From Pseudomonadota bacterium (lineage in GTDB: Bacteria; Pseudomonadota; Alphaproteobacteria; Caulobacterales; Caulobacteraceae): a stretch of 10,678 nucleotides of DNA. The translations under genes were made by a program, and so were the position numbers. Positions 1 to 6,588 of this stretch are shown piece by piece. The stretch spans positions 1 to 10,678 of the forward strand of contig JAEXKM010000382.1 of assembly GCA_023445705.1 (NCBI GenBank), read 5' to 3'. Positions within the stretch are counted from its first letter, which is position 1, and each line of letters begins with the position of its first letter. Under the pieces are notes generated by a model, which was not told where the DNA came from, ran no database searches, and saw only the letters and a program-made list of their open reading frames with translations.

Positions 1-561
1 GTAGTAGGCCTGGTTGGCCACATAGCGGGGCCAGCCGTGTCGGTCGGCGGCGGCGAGCGACTTCATGAGTTGCCAGCCCGAAAAATTCGAGGCGCCGACA
101 TAGAGCACCTTTCCGGCGCGCACGAGATCGTCCAGAGCGCTGAGCGTCTCGTCCACCGGAGTCGCCGCATCGAAAGCATGGAGCTGCAAAAGGTCGATGC
201 GGTCGGTGCGCAGGCGCTTCAACGCCGCTTCCACTCCGCGGACCAGCCGCAGCCGGGACGTTCCGGCGTCCTGCGGTCCCTCACCGGTGGGCAGGCCGAG
301 CTTGGTGGAGATCAGCGCCTGGTCACGCACGCCCGCAAGGGCCGCGCCCAGGATCTCTTCCGACGCGCCGTTCGAATAAACGTCAGCGGTGTCGAAGAGG
401 TTGAGGCCGGCCTCGAGGCAGATCTCGATCAGCCGTCGCGCTTCGCGCGCGTCGGTGTCGCCCCATGCGCTGAACAGCGGTCCCTGCCCGCCGAAGGTGC
501 CCGCGCCAAAGCTCAAGGCCGGGACCTTCAGGCCCGACGCGCCGAGATGTCTGTATTCCAT
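1..561 (-). CDS. Aldo/keto reductase, N-terminal part (runs off left edge)
   Basis: NAD(P)H-dependent oxidoreductase of the aldo/keto reductase superfamily, cytosolic; the substrate cannot be predicted. The 187 visible codons are open to the left edge, against a family length of about 310-340, so roughly the C-terminal 40% is missing. The start is MEYRHLGASGLKVPALSFG, the standard first beta-hairpin of bacterial AKRs. The catalytic tetrad is complete: Asp57 and Tyr62 (LFDTADVYSNG), Lys87 (ISTKLG) and His128 (LLQLHAFD). VGASNFSGWQL near residue 165 is the usual strand after the cofactor-side helices. The ATG at 561-559 has an AAGGAG ribosome site at 574-569 with a 7-nt gap. The upstream autotransporter lies in the same direction 112 bp away, but an inverted repeat sits between them, so a shared transcript is uncertain. 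Family assignment is secure; exact subfamily is not. Confidence 0.93.
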   Translation of the reverse strand, partial: MEYRHLGASGLKVPALSFGAGTFGGQGPLFSAWGDTDAREARRLIEICLEAGLNLFDTADVYSNGASEEILGAALAGVRDQALISTKLGLPTGEGPQDAGTSRLRLVRGVEAALKRLRTDRIDLLQLHAFDAATPVDETLSALDDLVRAGKVLYVGASNFSGWQLMKSLAAADRHGWPRYVANQAYY

Positions 562-568
562 GGAGGCT

Positions 569-574
569 CTCCTT
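569..574 (-). promoter_or_regulatory. Ribosome binding site of the aldo/keto reductase
   Basis: AAGGAG read on the minus strand, 7 nt upstream of the ATG at 561-559. It supports the chosen start, which the edge truncation does not affect. Confidence 0.75.
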
Positions 575-638
575 GCCGTTGAGGCCAGGAGATGGCGCCA
601 GCCGGATTTGCGAACTACCGGGCGGATAAGACTAGCAC

Positions 639-657
639 CTGTGCCTTGAAGGCACAG
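639..657. repeat. Perfect 7-bp inverted repeat between autotransporter and aldo/keto reductase
   Basis: CTGTGCC, 5-nt spacer TTGAA, GGCACAG. It lies 16 nt beyond the autotransporter stop and 77 nt before the aldo/keto reductase start. As minus-strand RNA it would fold into a short hairpin, but no U-run follows, so it is not a canonical intrinsic terminator. It could be a weak or Rho-assisted terminator, an mRNA 3' end stabiliser, or an operator for the reductase gene. The remaining bases of the 562-673 gap show no promoter I can name with confidence. Confidence 0.5.
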
Positions 658-673
658 ATGGAGCCGCCTGCCT

Positions 674-3600
674 TTAGAAGCGCACGCGAAGCCCCGCCGT
701 CCCGGAAACCGCGTAGCTGTCGCCGACGCCCGAAAGCGGCGTCTCGGCAGAGGCTTCCCCGTAAACCAGGTAGCGACCCGCGCCCCAGGCATAGCTGGCG
801 CCGCCAGCCAGCCCGGCCCAGGTGCGTTCGGCTCGGCTGGCGATAGGCGTTCCGGACACCAGGACCCTCGAGCCGTCGAGGAATTCGTGGGTCAGATTGG
901 CAAGGCCGTAGAGCCGTCCCTTTCCATCGGTGTTCACATCCGCCCAGTCGCGGTCCAGCGAGACGCCGAGGCGCGCCAGAAGGCTGTCGCCTTGATCGGC
1001 GACGACGCTCGCACCCAGCGGATCCACAAAGCTGTCGAAATCGACTGTCGAATAGGTCAGCTGAGCCTGTGGCGTCAGGCCGAACGTGCTCCCGACCGCC
1101 ACGGTCTGACCAGCCTCGACCGAGAAGGCGAAGCCGCTTGCGTCAGCGTCCTCAACGCGGTCTCCCAGGATGTCGGAACGCAGGTCGGTCTCGTACCAAC
1201 TCACCTGGGCCTGAGTGTCGAGATAGCCGCCGGCCTCTCCGGTCCAGGTGAGCGTCGCGCCAAGGCCATAGCCCTTCGCCTCCGCCCGCCCATCGCCATG
1301 GGGCGAAGCGACGGAAGTCTTGGCCTCCGCGTAGTGCGCGGTGAGCGCGCCGACCAACTGACCGCCGGCGACCGCGCCCAGCGCCCTATCGACGCCGAAC
1401 TGCACCTTCCAACGATCTGTCTCGAGCCGGGCCTCGCTCGTCGAAACGGCGGGCTCGACCTTTAGGCGACCCCCTTCGACCCTGCCCCAGACGCCAGCAT
1501 CGTCCTCTCCGGACCACCGGCGGTCCCCGATCCGCTGGCGCATCGTCGCCAGGCCATTCAGAGCCCGGAGCGTCTCAGGGTATGCCTCGTAGACGGGGAC
1601 GCCAGGCTGGTAGATCACGGTCTGAGGTTGGGCGGGATCGAAGCGAGCCGGCTCGCCCGGCCCGGCGGGGGGCAGCACGCTGTCGACGGAGTTGATGCTG
1701 GAGCGGAGCTTCCAGTCGCCGCCCTCGACGTCCTTGCGCAGGACATATGCAAAAGCGCCGGCGGCAATGGCGTTCTCGCCGCCTAGACGGAAGTCTCCGC
1801 TCGCCAGCGTGAAAACGCCTTCCGAGGCGCCCTCCACATCAACGATGAGGATGCCATCCGCTGTCTGCGCGCCGCCGCCACCCAGCTTGGCGACCTCGAC
1901 CAAGGTGGCGCCGGAGGTCGAGCCACGCACCACCAGACGATCTGCCGCCGAGTCGTCGCCGCCCAGCACCGCCTCGATCTGGAGTGTGCCGCCGTGGCTC
2001 TCATAGTCGCCAGCGACGGTCAGGACGCCGACGCCGTGGCCGGGCGACACGACGCCGCCCGCCTCAGTCAGCAATGCGCCCACGCGACCGGTTCCGGTCA
2101 GCCGCCCTCCGTCGAAAACCTCGACCCTGCCGCCAAGCACGCCGTCGACGGCGAGGGTTCCACTTCGCACTTCGGACCAACCCGAGAAGCCCGAGCTATC
2201 GGCGCTGAGGGTCGTGACGCCGGAGCCGATCTGCCGAACTCGTCCGCCTCCGGAAATCACGCCGCCGAAAGTCATTGCATCCGACCGGTTGAAAGCCAGC
2301 ACACCCTCGACCGCGACGTCTCCCTGGACCGTCCCCATCGTCCCGCCATCGCCCAGTTGCAGGACGCCCGACGAGACCCTGGTCCCGCCGGTGTAGCTGT
2401 TCGCGCCGGTGAGGATCAGCGTGCCCAGGTCCGTCTTGTCGAGCAGGCCAGGCCCGGTCAGCTCAGTGGCGAGAGTCGCCCTGTAGGTCTCGCCGGCAGC
2501 CGAACCATCACCCACGCGAATGATCGCCGCGCCGGCCTCCAGCCCGATCGCCCCGCCGTTCACGAGGTAGCCGTCCGATGCGAACTGCATTCCGCTGACC
2601 GAGATAGCGCCGTACGCATTATCGACTGCGACCACCCCTGGCCGGGCCGAGAAGATGGCGAAGATCCCGGACTGGAAAGCGCTATTCGCCGCGCCATCTG
2701 CCCGGGCCCAGATCGGCGCGCCGCCGACGCGCCAGACGCCATAGCCGCCGGTGATGACGCCATCGGCCGCTTGGCCTGACGCTCCGTCCCAGAAGTTGAA
2801 CGGGCCCGCGGGCGGAGGCGGCTCGCCGGGATCCCCGCCGCCCGTCCCGCCACCGCCGCCACCGCCGCCTCCAGGCGGCGCGGTGACGACCAGGTTCACC
2901 TGATTGAGGATTGAGGTCTGGACGCTTTTGGTCCCGCCGCCTGGAAGCATCCCCAGGCTCAGGCCCTGGTCGTCAAGCACCCCGCCGTAGTTGATCAGCC
3001 GATAGACACCGGGACCGAACACGCCTCCGGCCGATTGAGTGACGTTGAGCACGCCATCAAGGGTGAGATCCCCTTGCACGACCAGCAGATCATTCAGCAG
3101 ACCGCCGGCCGTGCCGGCCTGTCCAAGCCGGTAATCGAGACTGGAAGCCGCATCCAGGGTCAGGCCGCCGTTGATGGTCAGCACGCCCGGCGCGCCACTG
3201 GAGCCCGGCGCGATCTTTCCGCCGATGGAAACGACGTCGCCGCCCAGCACGCCGACGCCGCCCAGCGTAGCGCCGGCGTTCACGGTGGTCAGCCCGGCCG
3301 CACCGCTCTGGTCGCCATTGACCTCCAGCCGGCCCGCATCCACCTGGGTCGCCCCGGCATAGGTGTTGGCGCCCGTGAGGATCAGCCGGCCGGCGCCGCT
3401 CTTCGTGAGGCCGCCCGTTCCCACGAAACGCGGCGCCATGGCGATGTTGTACGCGCCCGTGTCGACGACGACGCCGCCGCCTCCGAGCGTGACGTCTCGC
3501 GCCGCGAAATCCGCGAAGAAGTTGGACGTATTGGCAAGCGCCCGCAACAAGCCGTCGTCTATCGTGACGTTGACGACGCCCAGGCCGGCGCTGATCCTGG

Positions 3601-4438
3601 ATGTCTCCAACACCGCCCCGCCCTGCATAATCAGGGTTCCGCTAGCAGTCGGATCCGATACCCCCATGTCGACGCCGGTGACTGCGTGCACCAGTCCGCC
3701 GTCGTCGATCGTCAGCGCGCCAGTTCCGAAATTCCCGATGTTGATGTTGGACTTGGTGGTCACCCAGCTTGAGCCAACCCCCGTCACCGTGACGCTGCCG
3801 TTCGAGCCCGAACCTGCGCCGATATAGCCCTGATTGCTTGAGACTTTCCCCCCGTCCTCGACCAGCAGCGTGCCTGCGCTATAGGATCCGACCGTAAACT
3901 GCTTCTCGTTGATCCACTGCGCACCGCCGGTGACGATCGCATCGCCCGTGCCCGGGTCGCCTGAGCCAATGATCGCATCCACGCTCAGGACCTTAGCCTT
4001 ATCCTCGATCCGCAGTCGCCCGACGCCGAAGTTGCCGATAGTTAGGCTGCCGCGACTTTCCCAGGAGGAGCCCCCGCCGGTCACCAGCACTTCGCCATCG
4101 CTCCCGTCGTCGTAGCCGACCGAGCCCGAAGCCGTGGTGATCTGCGCGCCGCCGCTGATCGTCATCGTGCCAACGCCATAGGCGCCGATCATCAGGTCAT
4201 AGGTCGGATCGATGTCGCCTGCCGCCAGCGGATCGGTGTCCCCTGTCAGATCCACCGACTGAGCAAAGACGGCGGGGCCGCTCGCCAGCGCGAGCATCAG
4301 GCCCAGCGGCGCCGCGGAAGTCAGTAAGTCCCGATACGCAACCGATCTACGCCCGTCCTGGCGCGCCGTTCTGGCGCGCACGAACTTCAACTGCAACATC
4401 ACCCACCACCGTACTTTCGATGTCGCATCGTCATGCAC
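674..4438 (-). CDS. Type Va autotransporter with T5SS/PEP-CTERM-associated and PATR beta-helix repeats
   Basis: Surface protein that exports its own passenger through a C-terminal beta-barrel in the outer membrane; 1254 codons. A long extended signal peptide (Arg/Lys-rich residues 8-36, hydrophobic core 41-55) ends near VFA/Q at 59/60. Residues 83-283 hold four tandem ~50-residue T5SS/PEP-CTERM-associated repeats (pattern IGxxGxGxLxIxxGG ... VTGxGSSW). PATR-type strands follow at 343-374, 664-695 and 733-765 (e.g. GTLILTGANSYTGGTRV). A poly-Gly/Pro linker at 521-546 separates two modules, the second opening with FNFWDGASG. A helix at about 949-975 precedes the Pfam-type autotransporter barrel (about 979-1254), which ends in Phe (RVRF). 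The 4438 start is GTG with only a distant AGGA; the in-frame ATG at 4399 (Met14) would leave a 46-residue signal peptide and is at least as likely. Passenger role unknown: adhesion or autoaggregation is plausible, and no protease motif was seen. Confidence 0.93.
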   Translation of the reverse strand: MHDDATSKVRWWVMLQLKFVRARTARQDGRRSVAYRDLLTSAAPLGLMLALASGPAVFAQSVDLTGDTDPLAAGDIDPTYDLMIGAYGVGTMTISGGAQITTASGSVGYDDGSDGEVLVTGGGSSWESRGSLTIGNFGVGRLRIEDKAKVLSVDAIIGSGDPGTGDAIVTGGAQWINEKQFTVGSYSAGTLLVEDGGKVSSNQGYIGAGSGSNGSVTVTGVGSSWVTTKSNINIGNFGTGALTIDDGGLVHAVTGVDMGVSDPTASGTLIMQGGAVLETSRISAGLGVVNVTIDDGLLRALANTSNFFADFAARDVTLGGGGVVVDTGAYNIAMAPRFVGTGGLTKSGAGRLILTGANTYAGATQVDAGRLEVNGDQSGAAGLTTVNAGATLGGVGVLGGDVVSIGGKIAPGSSGAPGVLTINGGLTLDAASSLDYRLGQAGTAGGLLNDLLVVQGDLTLDGVLNVTQSAGGVFGPGVYRLINYGGVLDDQGLSLGMLPGGGTKSVQTSILNQVNLVVTAPPGGGGGGGGGTGGGDPGEPPPPAGPFNFWDGASGQAADGVITGGYGVWRVGGAPIWARADGAANSAFQSGIFAIFSARPGVVAVDNAYGAISVSGMQFASDGYLVNGGAIGLEAGAAIIRVGDGSAAGETYRATLATELTGPGLLDKTDLGTLILTGANSYTGGTRVSSGVLQLGDGGTMGTVQGDVAVEGVLAFNRSDAMTFGGVISGGGRVRQIGSGVTTLSADSSGFSGWSEVRSGTLAVDGVLGGRVEVFDGGRLTGTGRVGALLTEAGGVVSPGHGVGVLTVAGDYESHGGTLQIEAVLGGDDSAADRLVVRGSTSGATLVEVAKLGGGGAQTADGILIVDVEGASEGVFTLASGDFRLGGENAIAAGAFAYVLRKDVEGGDWKLRSSINSVDSVLPPAGPGEPARFDPAQPQTVIYQPGVPVYEAYPETLRALNGLATMRQRIGDRRWSGEDDAGVWGRVEGGRLKVEPAVSTSEARLETDRWKVQFGVDRALGAVAGGQLVGALTAHYAEAKTSVASPHGDGRAEAKGYGLGATLTWTGEAGGYLDTQAQVSWYETDLRSDILGDRVEDADASGFAFSVEAGQTVAVGSTFGLTPQAQLTYSTVDFDSFVDPLGASVVADQGDSLLARLGVSLDRDWADVNTDGKGRLYGLANLTHEFLDGSRVLVSGTPIASRAERTWAGLAGGASYAWGAGRYLVYGEASAETPLSGVGDSYAVSGTAGLRVRF
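2863..2880. repeat. GC-rich inverted repeat and (GCC)n tract inside the autotransporter linker
   Basis: CGCCGCCT, CC, AGGCGGCG form perfect 8-bp arms. They are the edge of a GCC/ACC trinucleotide run (about 2851-2872) that encodes the nine-glycine stretch of the linker. Gains or losses of a unit would change linker length in frame without breaking the gene. A hairpin here could also slow replication or translation between the two passenger modules; that is inference. Confidence 0.5.
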
Positions 4439-4445
4439 CGGTGGT
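4405..4445 (-). promoter_or_regulatory. Possible leader hairpin over the autotransporter translation start
   Basis: On the minus strand ACCACCG (4445-4439) pairs with CGGTGGT (4411-4405), enclosing a second 5-bp hairpin CGATG, CGA, CATCG (4430-4418). The 3' arm ends 5 nt before the ATG at 4399-4397 and contains the only G-rich stretch (GGTGGTGGG) that could serve that ATG as a ribosome site. If translation starts there, the fold would hide the site. If it starts at the GTG at 4438, the fold is merely coding. The sequence does not settle which. Confidence 0.3.
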
Positions 4446-4487
4446 TGATGATTCCTAACCGCGTCGCCTCCAGCGTGTTTCGTCCGG

Positions 4488-4548
4488 GCTCAGCGCCGCG
4501 TAGCGCGCTCTCATGGTCGAACGCTCCACGTCATGGCCGATGGCCAGC
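4488..4548 (-). pseudogene. Decayed 3' end of an acyl-CoA dehydrogenase gene
   Basis: Positions 4511-4546 match 6663-6698, near the 3' end of the small acyl-CoA dehydrogenase gene in this window, at 32 of 36 bases. The match comprises exact runs of 15 and 14 bases separated by 7 bases in both copies. Positions 4488-4508 match 6607-6627 at 18 of 21. Between the blocks the fragment lacks 33 bases, an in-frame loss of 11 codons. The encoded peptide reads AIGHDVERSTMRARYAALS against AIGHYFKRSTM...ARYEALS in the intact enzyme. The reading frame ends at TAG 4457-4455 and on its other side runs into the LysR gene in a different frame, with no start. It is most simply a remnant of an ACAD paralogue left by a rearrangement. 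A tyrosine-recombinase tail reading (GH...RY.LSP) was considered and is less well supported. Confidence 0.45.
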
Positions 4549-4552
4549 GCGA

Positions 4553-5422
4553 TCAGAGCGAAGCGATGAACGCCGCGACAGCCCTGCTTGCGGCCCGCGA
4601 GCGGTGCGTCAGCATCTTGAATTGGCGTGGTGCAAGCGCCCAGTCCAGCTGCCGGACCGCGCCGTTCCCCAGGCGGGAGGCAGCCGCCAGTTCGGAAACC
4701 ACGGTAACGAGCCCGCTTCCCTCCACCGCCTCAAGCGCCGCATCGTTAGTCGGCAACTCCAGCACCACGCGAAGACGCTCCACGTCCACCCCCGACTGGG
4801 CGAGCCCGGCCTCCAGGTGATCACGCGTGCCGGAACCCTTGTCCCGCATGACCCAGGAAGCGGCCTCAAGTTCCGCGTGCGTCGGCGTTCGTGACGCCAG
4901 TGGGTGATCAGGCGCGACAAAGAGGCCAATCTGGTCGCCGCCGACGACCTTCGCCGCAAGCAGGTCATCGGCGACCTCACCCTCCACGAAGGCGATGTCG
5001 GCTTGGCCACGCAAGACCTCGTCCGCGGCCTGCGCGGAGTTGCCTACAATGAGGCGGAGCTGAATGTCCGGCGCCTTGCCGACGAAGCGCGCCATGCGCA
5101 CCGGCAACCAGTAACTGGCGACAGTCTGGCTGGCGGCGATCCGCACCTCTCCCCGCGCCAAGCCGGAAAGATCATCGAGGATCCGCCGCGCGGCGCCCGC
5201 TTGCGCCAGGACCAGCGCCGCTTCCGGCAGAAACAGCCTTCCAGCCTCCGTCAGCTCCAGGCGACGGCCCACCCGATCGAAGAGTTGAGTGGCGTAGCGT
5301 TCCTCGAGTGCGCGAATGGCGGCGCTCACCGCAGGCTGGGTCAGGTGCAACTGGTCGGCTGCGCGGGTCATGCTCAGCGCCTCCGCGACGGCGACGAAGA
5401 TCCGAAGTTGCTCCAGCGTCAT
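4553..5422 (-). CDS. LysR-family regulator of the YeiE/CysL/CbbR type
   Basis: DNA-binding transcriptional regulator, 289 residues, a normal full LysR length. Residues 1-60 form the winged HTH (LEQLRIFVAVAE..., QLHLTQPAVSAAIRALEE, LFDRVGRRLELTEAGR). A linker helix follows, then an effector-binding domain from about 88 to 287. Phrases such as VGNSAQ, DIAFVEG and WVMRDKGSGTR are the ones I associate with the YeiE/CysL/CbbR branch, in which WxxR(D/E)xGSGTR lies in the effector cleft. YeiE responds to sulfite in enterobacteria, and the divergent YeiH-family gene here repeats the E. coli yeiE/yeiH arrangement, so control of the neighbour is the natural inference. The ATG at 5422 starts the canonical N-terminus, yet no Shine-Dalgarno sequence precedes it and an AT-rich dyad begins 5 bp upstream. 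This favours a very short or leaderless transcript and autoregulation. The ligand remains unproven. Confidence 0.93.
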   Translation of the reverse strand: MTLEQLRIFVAVAEALSMTRAADQLHLTQPAVSAAIRALEERYATQLFDRVGRRLELTEAGRLFLPEAALVLAQAGAARRILDDLSGLARGEVRIAASQTVASYWLPVRMARFVGKAPDIQLRLIVGNSAQAADEVLRGQADIAFVEGEVADDLLAAKVVGGDQIGLFVAPDHPLASRTPTHAELEAASWVMRDKGSGTRDHLEAGLAQSGVDVERLRVVLELPTNDAALEAVEGSGLVTVVSELAAASRLGNGAVRQLDWALAPRQFKMLTHRSRAASRAVAAFIASL

Positions 5423-5426
5423 TTGA

Positions 5427-5441
5427 ATAAATATTACTTAT
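5427..5441. promoter_or_regulatory. Putative LysR operator in the divergent promoter
   Basis: ATAA, 7 bp, TTAT (ATAAATATTACTTAT) is an interrupted palindrome fitting the T-N11-A rule for LysR proteins, here in a very AT-rich island of an otherwise GC-rich window. It lies 5 bp from the LysR ATG and 57 bp before the YeiH-family ATG, a position from which one bound regulator could repress its own gene and activate the transporter. Confidence 0.55.
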
Positions 5442-5455
5442 CGAATGGCCAACAT

Positions 5456-5465
5456 CAATCGATTG
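5456..5465. promoter_or_regulatory. Second dyad in the LysR-YeiH gap
   Basis: CAATCGATTG is a perfect 10-bp palindrome, 33 bp before the YeiH-family start. LysR proteins often contact a recognition site plus an activation site nearer the target promoter, and this could be the latter. It does not match the ATAA/TTAT site in sequence, so it may belong to another factor or be incidental. Confidence 0.3.
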
Positions 5466-5497
5466 GATTTGCGTATCGGCATGGCCGAGCCTGAGGC

Positions 5498-6526
5498 ATG
5501 TCTATCGATGAGCGCCGCTCTCACGCCTCCATGGCGCCAGGCCTTGGCCTCAGCGTCGGCCTCGCCGGCCTTGCCTTGGTCATCGAGAAGGCCGAGGCCG
5601 CCCTACTCGGCCGCGCCTGGCTGGAAGCCCTGGTGATCGCGATCGTGATCGGCGCCCTGGTCCGCACCTTCCGGCCGCCGCCTCGCCGGTTCGAGGCCGG
5701 CATTCAGGTCGCCGGCAAAACGGTGCTTGAACTCGCAGTGGCCCTGATGGGCGCGACCGTCAGCTTCAGCTCGCTCGCAGCGGTTGGCGTCCCGCTGCTG
5801 GCCGCGATCGTCGCCACGGTCGGACTTGCGATTGCATTGAGCTATCTGATCGGCCGGCTGGCCGGCTTGCCTTCGAAGATGGCCGTGCTGATCGCATGCG
5901 GCAACGCGATCTGCGGCAACTCCGCGATCGCCGCCGTCGCCCCGGTCATCGATGCGGATGGCAAGGACGTCGCGGCGTCCATCGCCTTCACGGCCGTCCT
6001 TGGAATTATCGTGGTGATCGCGATCCCGATAGCAGCTCGGCTTCTGGATCTCTCGCCCGCCGCCGCCGGGATTCTTGCAGGGATGACCGTCTATGCCGTC
6101 CCGCAGGTGTTCGCCGCGGCTGGCCCGCTTGGCGCCGCCGCGGTCCAGATGGGGACCCTGGTCAAGCTGGTGCGGGTGCTGATGCTCGGCCCTGTGGTGA
6201 CCGGCCTTTCCCTGCTGGGCGCCGCCCCACAGAGCGGTCGGCGGGCGCGGGGCCTGCCGCTGGCGCACCTCGCGCCGCCGTTCATCCTGGCCTTTCTCGG
6301 CCTTGCCGCGGTGAACTCACTGGCGCCGCTGCCGGCGCCGCTCGCCCATCTGCCGCATCAGGCGAGCCTTGCCCTCACCCTGATCGCGATGGCGGCGCTC
6401 GGCCTTTGTGTCGATCTTCGGAGCATTCGCGCCGCCGGGCCCCGCATCGTTCTGGTGGTGAGCGCCTCGCTCGCCCTGCTCGGGCTGATCGCGTTCGGCG
6501 CGCTTCGCGTACTCGGCGTCGGCTAG
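5498..6526 (+). CDS. yeiH: YeiH-family (UPF0324) inner-membrane protein, putative sulfate/anion exporter
   Basis: Polytopic inner-membrane protein, 342 residues, family-typical. Hydrophobic segments alternate along the whole length (about 15-30, 41-55, 73-90, 96-118, 127-150, 157-180, 188-208, 222-242, 258-275, 288-303, 315-340), roughly ten to eleven membrane spans. The family hallmark GNAICGNSAIAAVAPVI is at 135-151, with further matches at 219-232 (GTLVKLVRVLMLGP) and 303-317 (CVDLRSIRAAGPRIV). The family is annotated as a putative sulfate export transporter; transport has not been well proven. The divergent YeiE-like regulator supports a role in handling sulfite- or sulfate-type anions. 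ATG 5498 is the first possible start, because TGA at 5492-5494 closes the frame. A GAGG lies only 1 nt before it, so initiation may be weak or leaderless; the in-frame ATG at 5531 is an alternative. A terminator follows 11 nt after the stop. Confidence 0.92.
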   Translation: MSIDERRSHASMAPGLGLSVGLAGLALVIEKAEAALLGRAWLEALVIAIVIGALVRTFRPPPRRFEAGIQVAGKTVLELAVALMGATVSFSSLAAVGVPLLAAIVATVGLAIALSYLIGRLAGLPSKMAVLIACGNAICGNSAIAAVAPVIDADGKDVAASIAFTAVLGIIVVIAIPIAARLLDLSPAAAGILAGMTVYAVPQVFAAAGPLGAAAVQMGTLVKLVRVLMLGPVVTGLSLLGAAPQSGRRARGLPLAHLAPPFILAFLGLAAVNSLAPLPAPLAHLPHQASLALTLIAMAALGLCVDLRSIRAAGPRIVLVVSASLALLGLIAFGALRVLGVG

Positions 6527-6535
6527 GTCGCAAAG

Positions 6536-6566
6536 AAAAAGGCGGCGCCCATGGAGCGCCGCCTTT
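6536..6566. terminator. Bidirectional intrinsic terminator between convergent genes
   Basis: GGCGGCGC (6541-6548), 7-nt loop CCATGGA, GCGCCGCC (6556-6563), extended by three A-T pairs on each side. Plus-strand RNA from the YeiH-family gene ends the stem in UUUCCU. Minus-strand RNA from the acyl-CoA dehydrogenase operon, whose stop is at 6589, continues as UUUUUCUUU, the better U-tract. It probably serves both genes and is more efficient for the dehydrogenases. Confidence 0.88.
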
Positions 6567-6588
6567 CCTCGTAACATTTTGGCGCCCG

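Noticed and set aside
1994..2779. 261-codon plus-strand frame antisense to the autotransporter
   Set aside because: Composition mirrors the opposite strand of a repetitive GC-rich gene; no recognisable domain, and the autotransporter frame is certain.
4138..4192. PEP-CTERM sorting signal in the autotransporter
   Set aside because: Only the shared T5SS/PEP-CTERM-associated repeat is present; the C-terminus is a beta-barrel ending in Phe, with no PEP motif, transmembrane helix and basic tail.
3600..4200. Tandem repeats considered as a CRISPR or satellite array
   Set aside because: The ~150-bp periodicity is protein-level (50-residue beta-helix repeats) with diverged DNA and an unbroken reading frame.
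4455..4550. Tyrosine-recombinase C-terminus (GH...RYAALSPDE) suggesting an integrase scar
   Set aside because: The spacing between GH and RY is two residues longer than in typical integrases, and the base-level match to the acyl-CoA dehydrogenase gene in the same window explains the stretch better. Kept only as an alternative.
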